Assembly (NCBI GenBank): GCA_023250195.1
Contig: JAHFBF010000001.1
Location: forward strand, 337,907 to 401,906
Reading direction: 5' to 3'
DNA length: 64,000 bases
Origin: Candidatus Melainabacteria bacterium
GTDB taxonomy: Bacteria > Cyanobacteriota > Vampirovibrionia > 2-02-FULL-35-15
A model generated the notes under the pieces. It saw only the letters and a list, made by a program, of their open reading frames with translations. It ran no database searches and was not told the DNA's origin. The translations under genes and the position numbers were made by a program. Below are positions 35,932-43,869 of this stretch, piece after piece (position 1 is the stretch's first letter; each line of letters starts with the position of its first letter).

Positions 35932-35965
35932 AAAACTCTTTTGCGAGGCTCAAAAGGGTTTTTGT
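35932..35965 (+). terminator. Intrinsic terminator in the riboswitch expression platform
   Basis: AAAACTCTTTTG pairs with CAAAAGGGTTTT over 12 bp (one G-T pair) around a 7-nt loop, followed by a T-rich TTTGTTTATT. It starts 1 nt after the P1 stem, which suits a transcriptional riboswitch switch. Confidence 0.75.
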
Positions 35966-36006
35966 TTATTCTAGAGTTCCAGACAAGCTGAGACTTATCA
36001 AACAAA

Positions 36007-37782
36007 TTGTTTGAGAAGAAACAAAAATCTCTCGTGAAAGAAAACACAGAGGTTTTTAGTTTGCAAGTTTCACTTCAAAAAGCTCTTTCATTTTATTTAA
36101 CAGGCTCACTCAATGAGCATCATACTGCTAGCTCTAGAAATTCAAATAATATAGAAGTTCTTACAACTCAAGAGCTGGATGACTGTGAAATGTCACAAAA
36201 AGAATTTCTGGATTCTGAAATAAACGGATTTGAATTTAAAGACCCCACCTTAAATTTAAAAGCAAACTTAAATACACTGACCGGACAATTTAGATTTGCC
36301 GGAATGAGTGTAATTAATTCTTTATTTTCCGGAATAGGTGCATTAATAGCAAAAAAATTAAACTTAATTTCAGGGCTTGGACTTGCAGTTGTATCTTTTG
36401 GAGCATCTTTTGTTAAAGACGTGCCTTTTCTTTCTAGAAAATTTTCAATTTTTTCGTTAGGTGCAAATTCGATTCGTGGTTCATTACACATACTGGATTC
36501 AATATTTTCAAGAATTGGTGAAGAAGGAGCTAAATACACTTTACCAAGTTTATTAGCTGGTGGAGCAAGTATTTTTAGTGCTTACCGTTCCATAAACGGC
36601 AAAGACAATAAATCTCTTTCTCTACCCAACGATTCTATTTCAGGGATATTAGGCAGAACTTCAATTCATCATCTTGATTCAATGCTGGCCAGCAAGGCCA
36701 CAGAAATCTCTACAAATCATAATGAGCTTGGAGCATTTCTTGCTTCTTCCCTTTCAACTGCAGGACTTCTGGTTCCAAAGAATTTAAGAACAAATAAAAT
36801 GCAATGGGATTCAATGGAAGGCTTTGTAGCGCAGGGAGGCTCAAAATTTCTCGATTCATTATTTGCAAGTATTGGACATACCTTTAGTTCAACATTTAAC
36901 TCTACAAAAAAAATAGCACTTGGGACTTTAGGAGTAACTGCCGGCTTACCAATTTTAGGTTCACTCTTGAATTCTACTAATTATCAGATTCCATTTGGAA
37001 CACTTGAAGGAAGAGTCGTAAAAGGAATTTTAAGTCTGCCTGAAACTCTTGCATTTAATTTAGGAGATTCAGTAGGAAACAGTTTGCTAGGAATACCTCT
37101 CTCCCTTGGATTTGCTGGATTAACTTATTTCACATGTTTTTCAAACAAAGGAAAAAACTTAATTAAAAACTTCGAGGTATCTTCTACTTCTTTAGGGGGT
37201 GAATTACAAAGGCTTCCTTTCCTACACTTTATGAACTCAATAATTTCAGCAAGTGCAATGAAACTAAGCAATTTCATTCCTGCTCCACTAATGGTTTTAG
37301 TTGGACCTGCCTTATCATTTCAAATTGGAGAAAAAGTAAAAAACATTCCTGCAAAATTCGGTGATGTGAAAGGACTAATGCTTAGAAACTCAGTCCATCT
37401 CTGGGATTCAATCTTATCAAGAAGTGCTTATAAAACAGCAACAATGCTATTTGGGCAATCTGAAGATGAATCTTATACAGGAAATGTTGTTTCAGATGGT
37501 GGAAGTACCTGCTGGTTAACTGAAGACGGACGAAAAGTAAACAGCATGGCTATTGGCAAACAGTTAAATCAGGGAAATGAATCAAATCTATTAAATACAG
37601 TTCTTGCAGCTTTAGGCGGCATAGTTTTTAGTGCAGGGGCTTTTATGCTTGGTAAGCATTTCTTAAAACAGGATACAAGTATTGAAAGCACTGAAGAAAT
37701 TTCTAAACCTGTCAGTAAAAAAATTGATCTGGAAAACTTACAGCCGGTCAATGTTTTAAGAGAAAAAGTAAGTATTAGGTAA
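36007..37782 (+). CDS. Riboswitch-controlled repeat protein of unknown function
   Basis: About 591 residues from TTG 36007 (GTG 36034 is the alternative; neither has a good ribosome site, and the TTG lies in a CAAACAA/TTGTTTG hairpin). No signal peptide. From about residue 95 to 490 the chain repeats a unit of roughly 65 residues: a motif such as HILDSIFSRIG, HHLDSMLASKA, KFLDSLFASIG, HFMNSIISASA or HLWDSILSRSA, then a glycine-rich hydrophobic stretch (GLGLAVVSFGASF, LVGPALSFQIG) that could enter a membrane. The C-terminal 100 residues contain one more hydrophobic helix and a Lys-rich end. I know no such family. B12 control suggests a role in cobalamin or cobalt handling, or as an alternative to a B12-dependent function. 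Confidence 0.7.
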   Translation: MFEKKQKSLVKENTEVFSLQVSLQKALSFYLTGSLNEHHTASSRNSNNIEVLTTQELDDCEMSQKEFLDSEINGFEFKDPTLNLKANLNTLTGQFRFAGMSVINSLFSGIGALIAKKLNLISGLGLAVVSFGASFVKDVPFLSRKFSIFSLGANSIRGSLHILDSIFSRIGEEGAKYTLPSLLAGGASIFSAYRSINGKDNKSLSLPNDSISGILGRTSIHHLDSMLASKATEISTNHNELGAFLASSLSTAGLLVPKNLRTNKMQWDSMEGFVAQGGSKFLDSLFASIGHTFSSTFNSTKKIALGTLGVTAGLPILGSLLNSTNYQIPFGTLEGRVVKGILSLPETLAFNLGDSVGNSLLGIPLSLGFAGLTYFTCFSNKGKNLIKNFEVSSTSLGGELQRLPFLHFMNSIISASAMKLSNFIPAPLMVLVGPALSFQIGEKVKNIPAKFGDVKGLMLRNSVHLWDSILSRSAYKTATMLFGQSEDESYTGNVVSDGGSTCWLTEDGRKVNSMAIGKQLNQGNESNLLNTVLAALGGIVFSAGAFMLGKHFLKQDTSIESTEEISKPVSKKIDLENLQPVNVLREKVSIR

Positions 37783-37798
37783 TCAAAAGGAGATAAAA

Positions 37799-38536
37799 AT
37801 GGCAGTAGAATTAAGTAGAGTATCAGCAGCAGGTTATAAACCTATTAGTGGAACAGTAAGTCAACCCAGAATAGGCAGAGCAAATCTAACACTGGTATCA
37901 AGTAACCAACCTCAGACAAATGCTTCAAAAGCAGCACTCAATGCCTCAATGGAACGTGCTCAATCAAATCAACAGTACTGGGAAGACCTTTTAGAAAAGC
38001 TTCGCAGGGCAGGCGGTGGTGGTGGCGGAGATGATAAACGCTTTGACCGTATTGGTGTAAGTATGATGCTAAGTAACTTACTAAACAAAAAAATTATTGA
38101 GGCAATGCTAAGAAATTTCGGTGTTGAGTTATTTGGTTTAAATAACACTTCAGATCAGATTAATAATACCGGTCAAAACATTTCAGGAAAGATAATTTAC
38201 ATTTTTTCTGATTTTGTATTAAATATTGTTAATCCATTCATAGGCATCATTGCAAAAAATTTGGGTGTGCAGAATATTCCTAAGATATCTTTAGCTTTAT
38301 CATCCTTTGTTGCTGTTTTATCCTTTCAAATGAATAAATTAAAAGAAATTCTCGAAGAAGCTTTAAAGGAATTCATCAAAAAGTTAGATGTGAAAGAAAA
38401 AATGAGAAAGGTAAAAGCAGCTCTTACTGACTTTTTTGTAGAGATGAAGGATACTCTATTTACTATGTCAAGATTTTTTACCGAAAAAATCTTCTCCCTT
38501 CAATTAAAACAGGCATCCCACGAATTATACAAATAA
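37799..38536 (+). CDS. Unknown protein with Gly-rich linker, co-transcribed with the riboswitch gene
   Basis: 245 residues, strong AAGGAG ribosome site, 16 bp after the previous stop. The layout is a polar N terminus (1-60), a short helix (YWEDLLEKLRRA), a six-Gly linker near residue 76, a helical hydrophobic middle (IIYIFSDFVLNIVNPFIGII, ISLALSSFVAVLSF) and a Lys/Glu-rich amphipathic helix pair (KLKEILEEALKEFIKKL). It looks membrane-associated. As the second gene under the cobalamin riboswitch it probably works with the repeat protein. Its 3' end overlaps the converging pgsA by 59 bp. Confidence 0.65.
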   Translation: MAVELSRVSAAGYKPISGTVSQPRIGRANLTLVSSNQPQTNASKAALNASMERAQSNQQYWEDLLEKLRRAGGGGGGDDKRFDRIGVSMMLSNLLNKKIIEAMLRNFGVELFGLNNTSDQINNTGQNISGKIIYIFSDFVLNIVNPFIGIIAKNLGVQNIPKISLALSSFVAVLSFQMNKLKEILEEALKEFIKKLDVKEKMRKVKAALTDFFVEMKDTLFTMSRFFTEKIFSLQLKQASHELYK

Positions 38537-39065
38537 AAGTCATAAGATAAATCAATATCATTTCAGCAGGCAAGAATTCACGACAGTTTGCCTGAAACAA
38601 AAACATAAACGCAAATGCAGAGGCTTTTACTGTCCCATAAAACGCTCTCATAAACCTGGAGCTCGTTAAAAAAACTCCAATACTACTTTGCATCATGGAC
38701 TTTGTACCAAAAGCGGTTTTTCCTTCTTTTAGTGCAAGACCACGTATGCCATCTACAAGAATCCCTCTTACTAAAAAAACTGCCAATATCCAGAATGGAA
38801 TCCACTTAAGTACTATAAAAAGAGAAATATATATAAGCTCTGTAATTCTGTCACAGGCAATATCAAAAAATGCACCAAAATCAGATTCTGATTTTAAATA
38901 CCTTGCAACTACTCCATCCAACCCATCAAGAGTAATTATTAACCATGTCATCCAAAAAGCAATCATTAAAAAACTTTTATTTTCTGGATTCTTTAAAACA
39001 AAAATTGCAAGTGCAATTGCAAGTATTGTTCGTAAGATACTGATTAAATTGGGAATTTGATTCAT
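38478..39065 (-). CDS. pgsA: CDP-alcohol phosphatidyltransferase, probably PGP synthase
   Basis: Membrane enzyme that transfers a phosphatidyl group from CDP-diacylglycerol, most likely to glycerol-3-phosphate for phosphatidylglycerol. The full signature D-G-x2-A-R-x8-G-x3-D-x3-D is present (Asp50, Gly51, Ala54, Arg55, Gly64, Asp68, Asp72). 195 residues with five or six helices. [18 protein letters not shown] at the start is typical of PgsA. Its ATG overlaps the aroH stop by 4 bp. Other CDP-alcohol transferases share the motif, so the acceptor is inferred. Confidence 0.85.
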   Translation of the reverse strand: MNQIPNLISILRTILAIALAIFVLKNPENKSFLMIAFWMTWLIITLDGLDGVVARYLKSESDFGAFFDIACDRITELIYISLFIVLKWIPFWILAVFLVRGILVDGIRGLALKEGKTAFGTKSMMQSSIGVFLTSSRFMRAFYGTVKASAFAFMFLFQANCREFLPAEMILIYLMTFICIIRGMPVLIEGRRFFR

Positions 39066-39442
39066 ATATCTAGATTTAAATCCGGACGTAGATTTGTTGC
39101 ATTTCCTAAGTAAACATGTTTAACCTGTTCTTTCTTAAGATTAGAATAAGCCTGGACCATAACTCTTATACACTTTTGTAGTCCATCTTTGACCTTCATT
39201 TCCTGCATACAAAGCATTGGTATTAAATCAATTTTAAATTCTTCTCTTGCTACTGTTGCCGGATTTAAAATATCCAGATCATCTGTAACCGTAAAAATTA
39301 TATTTATAATTTTTTCTTCTTTAAGATTATTTTGAGTGAAAAGCTCATTAAGAAGTCTTGTAATAGCACTCTTAATTTCCTTAACACTGTTTTCGTTGAC
39401 TGTTATTGCACCACGAATGCTGACAATTGTATTCATAAACAT
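39062..39442 (-). CDS. aroH: Chorismate mutase, AroH type
   Basis: Converts chorismate to prephenate for Phe/Tyr synthesis. Residues 3-15 ([13 protein letters not shown]), [25 protein letters not shown]-like blocks and [21 protein letters not shown] match the trimeric AroH fold (126 residues, usual size). The Arg after SI and the Arg in LQKCIRV are the substrate-binding arginines. AGGTGG lies 9 nt before the first ATG; M3 is a possible start. It is translationally coupled to pgsA. Confidence 0.9.
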   Translation of the reverse strand: MFMNTIVSIRGAITVNENSVKEIKSAITRLLNELFTQNNLKEEKIINIIFTVTDDLDILNPATVAREEFKIDLIPMLCMQEMKVKDGLQKCIRVMVQAYSNLKKEQVKHVYLGNATNLRPDLNLDI

Positions 39443-39468
39443 TTTTTATTTCCACCTAATTATACGTT

Positions 39469-39496
39469 GTAAGAACACGATTAATCGCGTCCCTAC
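39469..39496. repeat. 28-bp palindrome between aroH and gap
   Basis: GTAAGAACACGATT and AATCGCGTCCCTAC arms, imperfect, 28 bp. The left end has decayed from the GTAGGG pattern. It lies in the divergent promoter gap of aroH and gap. Confidence 0.7.
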
Positions 39497-39566
39497 TGTT
39501 CAATTTCTGCAATTTTGTGATATTGTAATATCTACATTTGTGAAGGCTAATATTAGGAGAAAAAAA

Positions 39567-40595
39567 ATGGCAAAAATTAGTATTAATGGTTTTGGAAGAA
39601 TCGGGAGAAATGCGCTCCGTGCTTTGATTCAAAAGGGCCTTAAAGATTTAGATCTAGTAGCAATTAACGATCCATTTTGTGATATTCAGACAGCTTTACA
39701 CCTGTTTAAATACGACAGTATTTTTGGAAGATTTAAAGGGGAATGTTCAGTTGATGGTGATTGTCTTATTATAAGTGGAAAGAAAATAAAATATGTCCAG
39801 GAAAAAGATCCTGCAAAATTACCATGGAAAGATTTAAAGATAGACATAGTCCTAGAATGTTCAGGAGCATTTACTGATGCCCAAAAAGCAAAAGCTCACA
39901 TTACAGCAGGTGCTAAGAAAGTAGTTATCAGTGCACCAGCAAAAGATGAAGACGCTACATTTGTAATCGGTGTAAATGAAAAAACATACGATCCTGCCAA
40001 ACATAATATTATTTCAAATGCCAGCTGCACTACAAACTGTTTAGGACCAGTTATAAAAGTATTGAATGATACTTTTGGTATTGAAATGGGCTTAATGACA
40101 ACTATTCATGCTTACACAAACGATCAAAGCTTACAGGATGGTCCTCACAAAGATCCACGAAGAGCAAGAGCTGCTGCAGTCTCTATGATTCCTACCACTA
40201 CAGGAGCTGCAAAAGCAATTGGTTTAGTGTTACCTGAATTAAAAGGCAAGTTAAACGGTTTTGCTATGAGGGTTCCTACTATAAACGTAAGTGTTGTTGA
40301 TTTTGTAGCCACTACAAAAAAAACTGTGACAGTAGAATCTATAAATAAAGCTCTAAAAGACGCTGCAAATAGTTCATTAAAAAACATTCTTGGTTATACA
40401 GATGAACCACTTGTCAGTATGGACTTCTTGGGCGATCCACATTCAAGTTATGTAGATGGTCAAATGACTATGGTTACCGGGGATAAAATGCTAAAAGTAA
40501 TTTCCTGGTACGATAACGAGTGGGGTTATTCAAACAGGCTTGTAGAGCTCGCTCAATTAGTGGGTTCTAAGATGCCAGCCACATGCGCTGTCTAG
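39567..40595 (+). CDS. gap: Glyceraldehyde-3-phosphate dehydrogenase
   Basis: Type I glycolytic GAPDH, 342 residues. [14 protein letters not shown] is the NAD-binding start, [12 protein letters not shown] carries the catalytic Cys154, [17 protein letters not shown] and [16 protein letters not shown] are family blocks. The start at 39567 is set by AGGAGA 6 nt upstream and the GAPDH N terminus; a longer ORF from 39336 is spurious. Asn-Asp after VAI suggests NAD rather than NADP use. The stop overlaps the converging DUF4127 gene by 4 bp. Confidence 0.97.
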   Translation: MAKISINGFGRIGRNALRALIQKGLKDLDLVAINDPFCDIQTALHLFKYDSIFGRFKGECSVDGDCLIISGKKIKYVQEKDPAKLPWKDLKIDIVLECSGAFTDAQKAKAHITAGAKKVVISAPAKDEDATFVIGVNEKTYDPAKHNIISNASCTTNCLGPVIKVLNDTFGIEMGLMTTIHAYTNDQSLQDGPHKDPRRARAAAVSMIPTTTGAAKAIGLVLPELKGKLNGFAMRVPTINVSVVDFVATTKKTVTVESINKALKDAANSSLKNILGYTDEPLVSMDFLGDPHSSYVDGQMTMVTGDKMLKVISWYDNEWGYSNRLVELAQLVGSKMPATCAV

Positions 40596-42067
40596 TCAAT
40601 TTCAACTTCAAAAGATCTCTGCCAAGGTAATTTAAAATCTACTTTCAAATTGCTTAGCCCTAAGAGGTCAGAAAATCTCTTTATAAAGGGTTTCATTCTC
40701 TCATTTACTTCTTCTTCTGTAATTTCAGGACATCTAATTTCTCCCTGATAAGCATAGTCATCCAAAAATCTTGTCAACAAACACCTGTTAAACTCAACTA
40801 CATTAAATACTTTCTTCTTTTCTGCTATCCATCTATTTATGCCAATTGCTAATGCACTTCCTGTGCTGTTTGCACATGTATTCCAGCCTGCATAGCCATA
40901 AAGATTTCCCCACTTTATTTTTGAATTCAACAAAGCTTCAATCAAATTCGGATCTGCCCCGTTTGCATAGGCAAGATCAAGTAAAATAACTGGCTTATCG
41001 GATTTTTCTAATAGCTTTATCAATTCATTTACATTATCTTTTGTATCATTTGGCTCCATTTTAAAAATATGATCACCTTGCACTGAATCTGCACAATGCA
41101 CAAATAAGACAATATCAGAGTCTTTGAAATCTTTTATTTCAATTCCCAGTGTTGCAATTTGGTCTACAATGGAATCATAGATTGAATTTGATTCATATTT
41201 TGCAATCTGATTTTTTCCTTCAATAGTATTGAAATACAAAGATACGGAGGGTTTATATTCAGAGTCTTTTAATATGATTTTAGTCAATAAAACAAGAGGA
41301 ATCTCATCAGTCCCGGAGATTACTTTTGATTTATTTGCAAAATTATGGTTTTTAATCTGCTTTTTTATATATTCAGCTTCGACTACATTCATTCCGTATT
41401 TTCCCGAATCATCACATGAAAAAATCAAATACTCAAAACAATTTTCATGTAAAGATTCAAGCCAGAGCAGATTAACTGTAAGGTTTTTATCCCTGTGTGA
41501 TTTAAAATCTGCAATTATCTGTGGGGGGATTGCCTTTGACGATTTGTACCAGTCATCAAGCAGTAGTGGCAATTCGCTGGCTGCCCCTACATTTTTATCA
41601 CCAACTTTATGTGTTAATTCTGACCACCTAAAAATCTTTTCTCCATAATCCTTCCAGTAATCTTTTTCTTCTTCTGAATTATTGTAATTTGGTATTCGCA
41701 TTATTGAGGAAAATCCATAGGTAGAGGCTTGCCATGGCAAGCCTCTACGGCAACTTTTCAAACAATCAACACGAGATTTTAATTCTTTTAAAGATAAATT
41801 ATGTTTTCTGCTCTGCACCAAGCCACCATAGATAAAATTATCCAATGAAATTATTAATTGTAGGGACTGGTCGCGACCAGTCCCTACAACATCATTCAAC
41901 CATTTTTCAAGATAAGTTAAATTTGACTCTTGTTTTAAATCTCCAAGATATTTTCTCTCAGGTAAAATAAGATTAATGCCAGAAAAATCCGCAATCTGCT
42001 TTGGAAGCAAATATGAAACTGGACGATTGTCGAGAGGAAGAAGGGCAATAGAATATTTTTCTGACAT
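40592..42067 (-). CDS. DUF4127 family protein with two palindrome insertions
   Basis: About 491 residues from ATG 42067 ([20 protein letters not shown], the usual DUF4127 opening); a longer start at 42121 would overlap ftsY. Further blocks are [53 protein letters not shown] and [14 protein letters not shown]. The family has no established function; its fold looks like a metal-dependent hydrolase. Two 28-bp palindromes are read in frame, giving GTGRDQSLQ near residue 65 and [13 protein letters not shown] near 107. It is divergent from ftsY with 14 bp between starts. Confidence 0.85.
   Translation of the reverse strand: MSEKYSIALLPLDNRPVSYLLPKQIADFSGINLILPERKYLGDLKQESNLTYLEKWLNDVVGTGRDQSLQLIISLDNFIYGGLVQSRKHNLSLKELKSRVDCLKSCRRGLPWQASTYGFSSIMRIPNYNNSEEEKDYWKDYGEKIFRWSELTHKVGDKNVGAASELPLLLDDWYKSSKAIPPQIIADFKSHRDKNLTVNLLWLESLHENCFEYLIFSCDDSGKYGMNVVEAEYIKKQIKNHNFANKSKVISGTDEIPLVLLTKIILKDSEYKPSVSLYFNTIEGKNQIAKYESNSIYDSIVDQIATLGIEIKDFKDSDIVLFVHCADSVQGDHIFKMEPNDTKDNVNELIKLLEKSDKPVILLDLAYANGADPNLIEALLNSKIKWGNLYGYAGWNTCANSTGSALAIGINRWIAEKKKVFNVVEFNRCLLTRFLDDYAYQGEIRCPEITEEEVNERMKPFIKRFSDLLGLSNLKVDFKLPWQRSFEVEID
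41721..41748. repeat. 28-bp perfect palindrome inside the DUF4127 gene
   Basis: GTAGAGGCTTGCCA and TGGCAAGCCTCTAC arms, no mismatch and no loop. Near-identical to the copies at 4800 and 42151. Confidence 0.9.
41860..41887. repeat. 28-bp perfect palindrome inside the DUF4127 gene
   Basis: GTAGGGACTGGTCG and CGACCAGTCCCTAC arms, no mismatch. The ends match the family while the centre differs from the neighbour at 41721, 112 bp away in the same gene. Confidence 0.9.
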
Positions 42068-42081
42068 AATGATATTATTAT

Positions 42082-43068
42082 ATGCTTGATATGAAAAATT
42101 GGCTGCAAAATAATGTTTCAAAAATCAAAGATGCCCTGTTCAAAACCCGTGGTAGAGACTTACCATGGCAAGTCTCTACCGGTGAAACCTATATTGAAAT
42201 TAATGATAACTTTTATGATGATTTATTAGAAAAGCTTATTAAGGCAGATGTTGGTAATAATTTATCAGAACAAATTATTTCAAATTTAAAAAAGCAGATC
42301 CAAAATCAAAAAATAAAAGAACCTAATTTGAAAATAAGGCTAAAAGAGGTAATAAAAGACATTGTAAGGGTGGGTTTAAAACCCACCCCGACAGAGCAAA
42401 ACGTAGACTTTACCTTAGATAAACTAAATATTGCTCTTATTACCGGAGTAAACGGTTCAGGAAAAACTACATCAATTGGTAAATTAGCAAAGTATTTTAA
42501 AGAGTCTGGATTTAAGGTTTTAATCGTAGCTGCAGATACATTTAGAGCAGCAGCCCAGGAGCAGTTAACAATATGGGCAAATAGATCAGGTGTAGAAATA
42601 TACTCGCCTGTTGAAATTAAAAAACCAGATGCCGTTGTATTCAGTGCAATGGAAAAAGCAAAAAAAGAAAATTACAATCTGATTTTAGTCGATACTGCAG
42701 GACGATTACATTCTCAGATAAATCTAATGGATGAATTAAAAAAAATAGACCTGGTCATTGTAAAGGCAATTCATGCCGCCCTTGGCGAGCCTCGCCTTCG
42801 GCGGGAATTGCCTCAACATTATGAAAAGCTAATTGTTCTCGACGCAACCATTGGGCAAAATGCAATGAATCAAGCTGAATTTTTCTCAAAAGCAATTGGA
42901 CTTACCGGAATTATTCTTGCCAAGCTGGATAGTTCAGCAAAAGGCGGTGTAATTTTAAACATAATAAATAAGCTTTCTTTACCTGTAAAACTAATTGGTA
43001 CTGGTGAAAAAATAGATGATCTTGCTGAGTTTGATATGGATACTTATTTAGATGGATTAGTTATGTAA
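42082..43068 (+). CDS. ftsY: Signal recognition particle receptor FtsY with three repeat insertions
   Basis: SRP-receptor GTPase that docks ribosome-nascent chain complexes at the inner membrane. LITGVNGSGKTTSIGKLA is the P-loop, VAADTFRAAAQEQL the second motif, LVDTAGRLHSQ the DTAGR motif and ILAKLDSSAKGG the TKxD-like motif. 328 residues with a short N domain and no acidic A domain. Three repeats are read in frame: residues about 24-33 (RGRDLPWQVST), about 95-104 (VRVGLKPTPT) and about 226-246 (AIHAALGEPRLRRELPQ, between motifs of the G domain). No ribosome site; ATG 42091 is an alternative start. Confidence 0.95.
   Translation: MLDMKNWLQNNVSKIKDALFKTRGRDLPWQVSTGETYIEINDNFYDDLLEKLIKADVGNNLSEQIISNLKKQIQNQKIKEPNLKIRLKEVIKDIVRVGLKPTPTEQNVDFTLDKLNIALITGVNGSGKTTSIGKLAKYFKESGFKVLIVAADTFRAAAQEQLTIWANRSGVEIYSPVEIKKPDAVVFSAMEKAKKENYNLILVDTAGRLHSQINLMDELKKIDLVIVKAIHAALGEPRLRRELPQHYEKLIVLDATIGQNAMNQAEFFSKAIGLTGIILAKLDSSAKGGVILNIINKLSLPVKLIGTGEKIDDLAEFDMDTYLDGLVM
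42151..42180. repeat. 28-bp palindrome (30 bp with flanks) inside ftsY
   Basis: GGTAGAGACTTACCA and TGGCAAGTCTCTACC arms with one mismatch. Same subtype as 4800 and 41721. It lies in the N-terminal part of ftsY. Confidence 0.9.
42364..42392. repeat. Palindrome inside ftsY (VGLKPTPT type)
   Basis: GGGTGGGTTT and AAACCCACCC arms inside GTAA...CGAC ends, 29 bp. The translated VGLKPTPT peptide is a familiar sign of this repeat in other genomes. The centre differs from other family members here. Confidence 0.85.
42759..42818. repeat. 60-bp composite palindrome inside ftsY, identical to 11435-11494
   Basis: All 60 bases equal those of the copy in the geranylgeranyl-reductase-family gene. It is in the same reading frame there and here, giving the same 17-residue peptide AIHAALGEPRLRRELPQ. 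Confidence 0.92.
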
Positions 43069-43131
43069 CCGTAGGTTACATAGAAATATTAAACCTTAAT
43101 TAAATCTGTTCAATGTAACTGTAGGTTACAT
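43063..43131. promoter_or_regulatory. Double operator TGTAACC-N3-GGTTACA after ftsY
   Basis: ATGTAACCGTAGGTTACAT (43063-43081, overlapping the ftsY stop codon) and ATGTAACTGTAGGTTACAT (43113-43131, one arm mismatch), 50 bp apart. They match the pair at 14883-14932. They precede the paralog of the small membrane protein found at that other locus, so one regulator probably controls both. Confidence 0.75.
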
Positions 43132-43164
43132 TGTTTTCAATAATCTTTTGATATATTTTTCATT

Positions 43165-43371
43165 ATAATTACTGAAGAGCAAAAATATGACTCGAGTATT
43201 TTCAAAAATATTGGGTTTGCATTTTTAACCCCCATTGGTTCAATAGCATTTCAAACAATTGTTCTAAAAAAACCATTTCTAGAATCCAATTACATTATGG
43301 GTATAATAGTACTTATAATAGGTTGCATTCTTATCTTCCTGGGTCGTATTGCAATTAAGGAGAAAAAATAA
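43165..43371 (+). CDS. Two-helix small membrane protein without a standard start codon
   Basis: An open frame of about 68 codons encoding TEEQKYDSSIFKNIGFAFL, two membrane helices and GRIAIKEKK. It is homologous to the protein at 14587-14820: its N terminus aligns with STDEEKYRSETGRFLGI, and the Pro-Gly turn and final GR are shared. Upstream of the shared region the frame offers only ATA (43165) or ATT (43162, 43168) before a stop; the first ATG is at 43297, after most of helix one. TATATT at 43152-43157 could be a -10. Either a non-standard start is used or the start codon was lost. Its TAA overlaps the next ATG by one base. Confidence 0.5.
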   Translation: MITEEQKYDSSIFKNIGFAFLTPIGSIAFQTIVLKKPFLESNYIMGIIVLIIGCILIFLGRIAIKEKK

Positions 43372-43565
43372 TGGCTAGTGAATTTGAAGCTTTTTTAATT
43401 TCTTTATTTCTAATTGTTCCTGCACTTCTATATGCAGCAATGGTAATTAACGACATGAAAAAAAGAGATAAAATAAAACTTTTAGCAAGAAGAGCATTTG
43501 TCCGATTTACTCGGCAAATGCGATCAATCGAAAGGGATGGCATAAAGAAACTTCAGCTTGTCTGA
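43371..43565 (+). CDS. 64-residue one-helix membrane protein ending in a repeat
   Basis: One membrane helix (FLISLFLIVPALLYAAMVI) after a short acidic N terminus, then a basic tail. AAGGAG lies 8 nt before the ATG, and the start overlaps the previous stop as TAATG. From about residue 42 on (AFVRFTRQMRSIERDGIKKLQLV) the coding sequence consists of repeat DNA (43494-43569), so the original C terminus was probably replaced. Its position mirrors the 43-residue gene at 14465-14596. Function unknown. Confidence 0.6.
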   Translation: MASEFEAFLISLFLIVPALLYAAMVINDMKKRDKIKLLARRAFVRFTRQMRSIERDGIKKLQLV

Positions 43566-43569
43566 AGTT
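43494..43569. repeat. Palindrome plus AGCTTGTCT hairpin, overlapping a gene end
   Basis: GCATTTGTCCGA / TCGGCAAATGC (43494-43521, 28 bp), then ATCGAAAGG, then the hairpin AACTTCA...TGAAGTT (43549-43569) followed by ATTATAAAAAA. The second part aligns with 32877-32935. The hairpin may terminate the small-protein transcript. Confidence 0.65.
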
Positions 43570-43581
43570 ATTATAAAAAAG

Positions 43582-43824
43582 CTAACAAAAATCCTCAAGT
43601 CCTCTTACTATTAAACTTGTTTTAGCAAACTGATATTTTACCCCATCAAAGTAATAATGATGGATCTTTTCTACGGTGATATAGCTTTTATCATCTATTG
43701 TTACTATGTCACCAGGATATTTTATCGTTTGCTCTAAAAGAAGTGTCCCAATTAATTTATAATCAGGTAATTCGTTTACATCTATTTCATGAACGTTTGC
43801 TGTTTTTAATCTTACCAAGTTCAT
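43582..43824 (-). CDS. Small beta-rich protein of unknown function
   Basis: 80 residues, no signal peptide. A polar start (VHEIDVNELPDY) is followed by strands around YPGDIVTIDDKSYITVEKI and HHYYFDGVKYQFAKTSLIVRGL. The layout resembles small cyanobacterial hypothetical proteins with a PGD...V..R.H.Y....Y....I...V pattern, but I recognise no named family. It lies upstream of the RNase J stop side on the same strand and converges with the 64-residue gene. Confidence 0.55.
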   Translation of the reverse strand: MNLVRLKTANVHEIDVNELPDYKLIGTLLLEQTIKYPGDIVTIDDKSYITVEKIHHYYFDGVKYQFAKTSLIVRGLEDFC

Positions 43825-43869
43825 TATTGTACATATACCAAGAAATAGTTATGTTTTGTTTGGGTCCTC

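Noticed and set aside
39336-39566. N-terminal extension of GAPDH
   Set aside because: The extension is antisense to aroH and crosses a palindrome; GAPDH proper begins at 39567 after AGGAGA.
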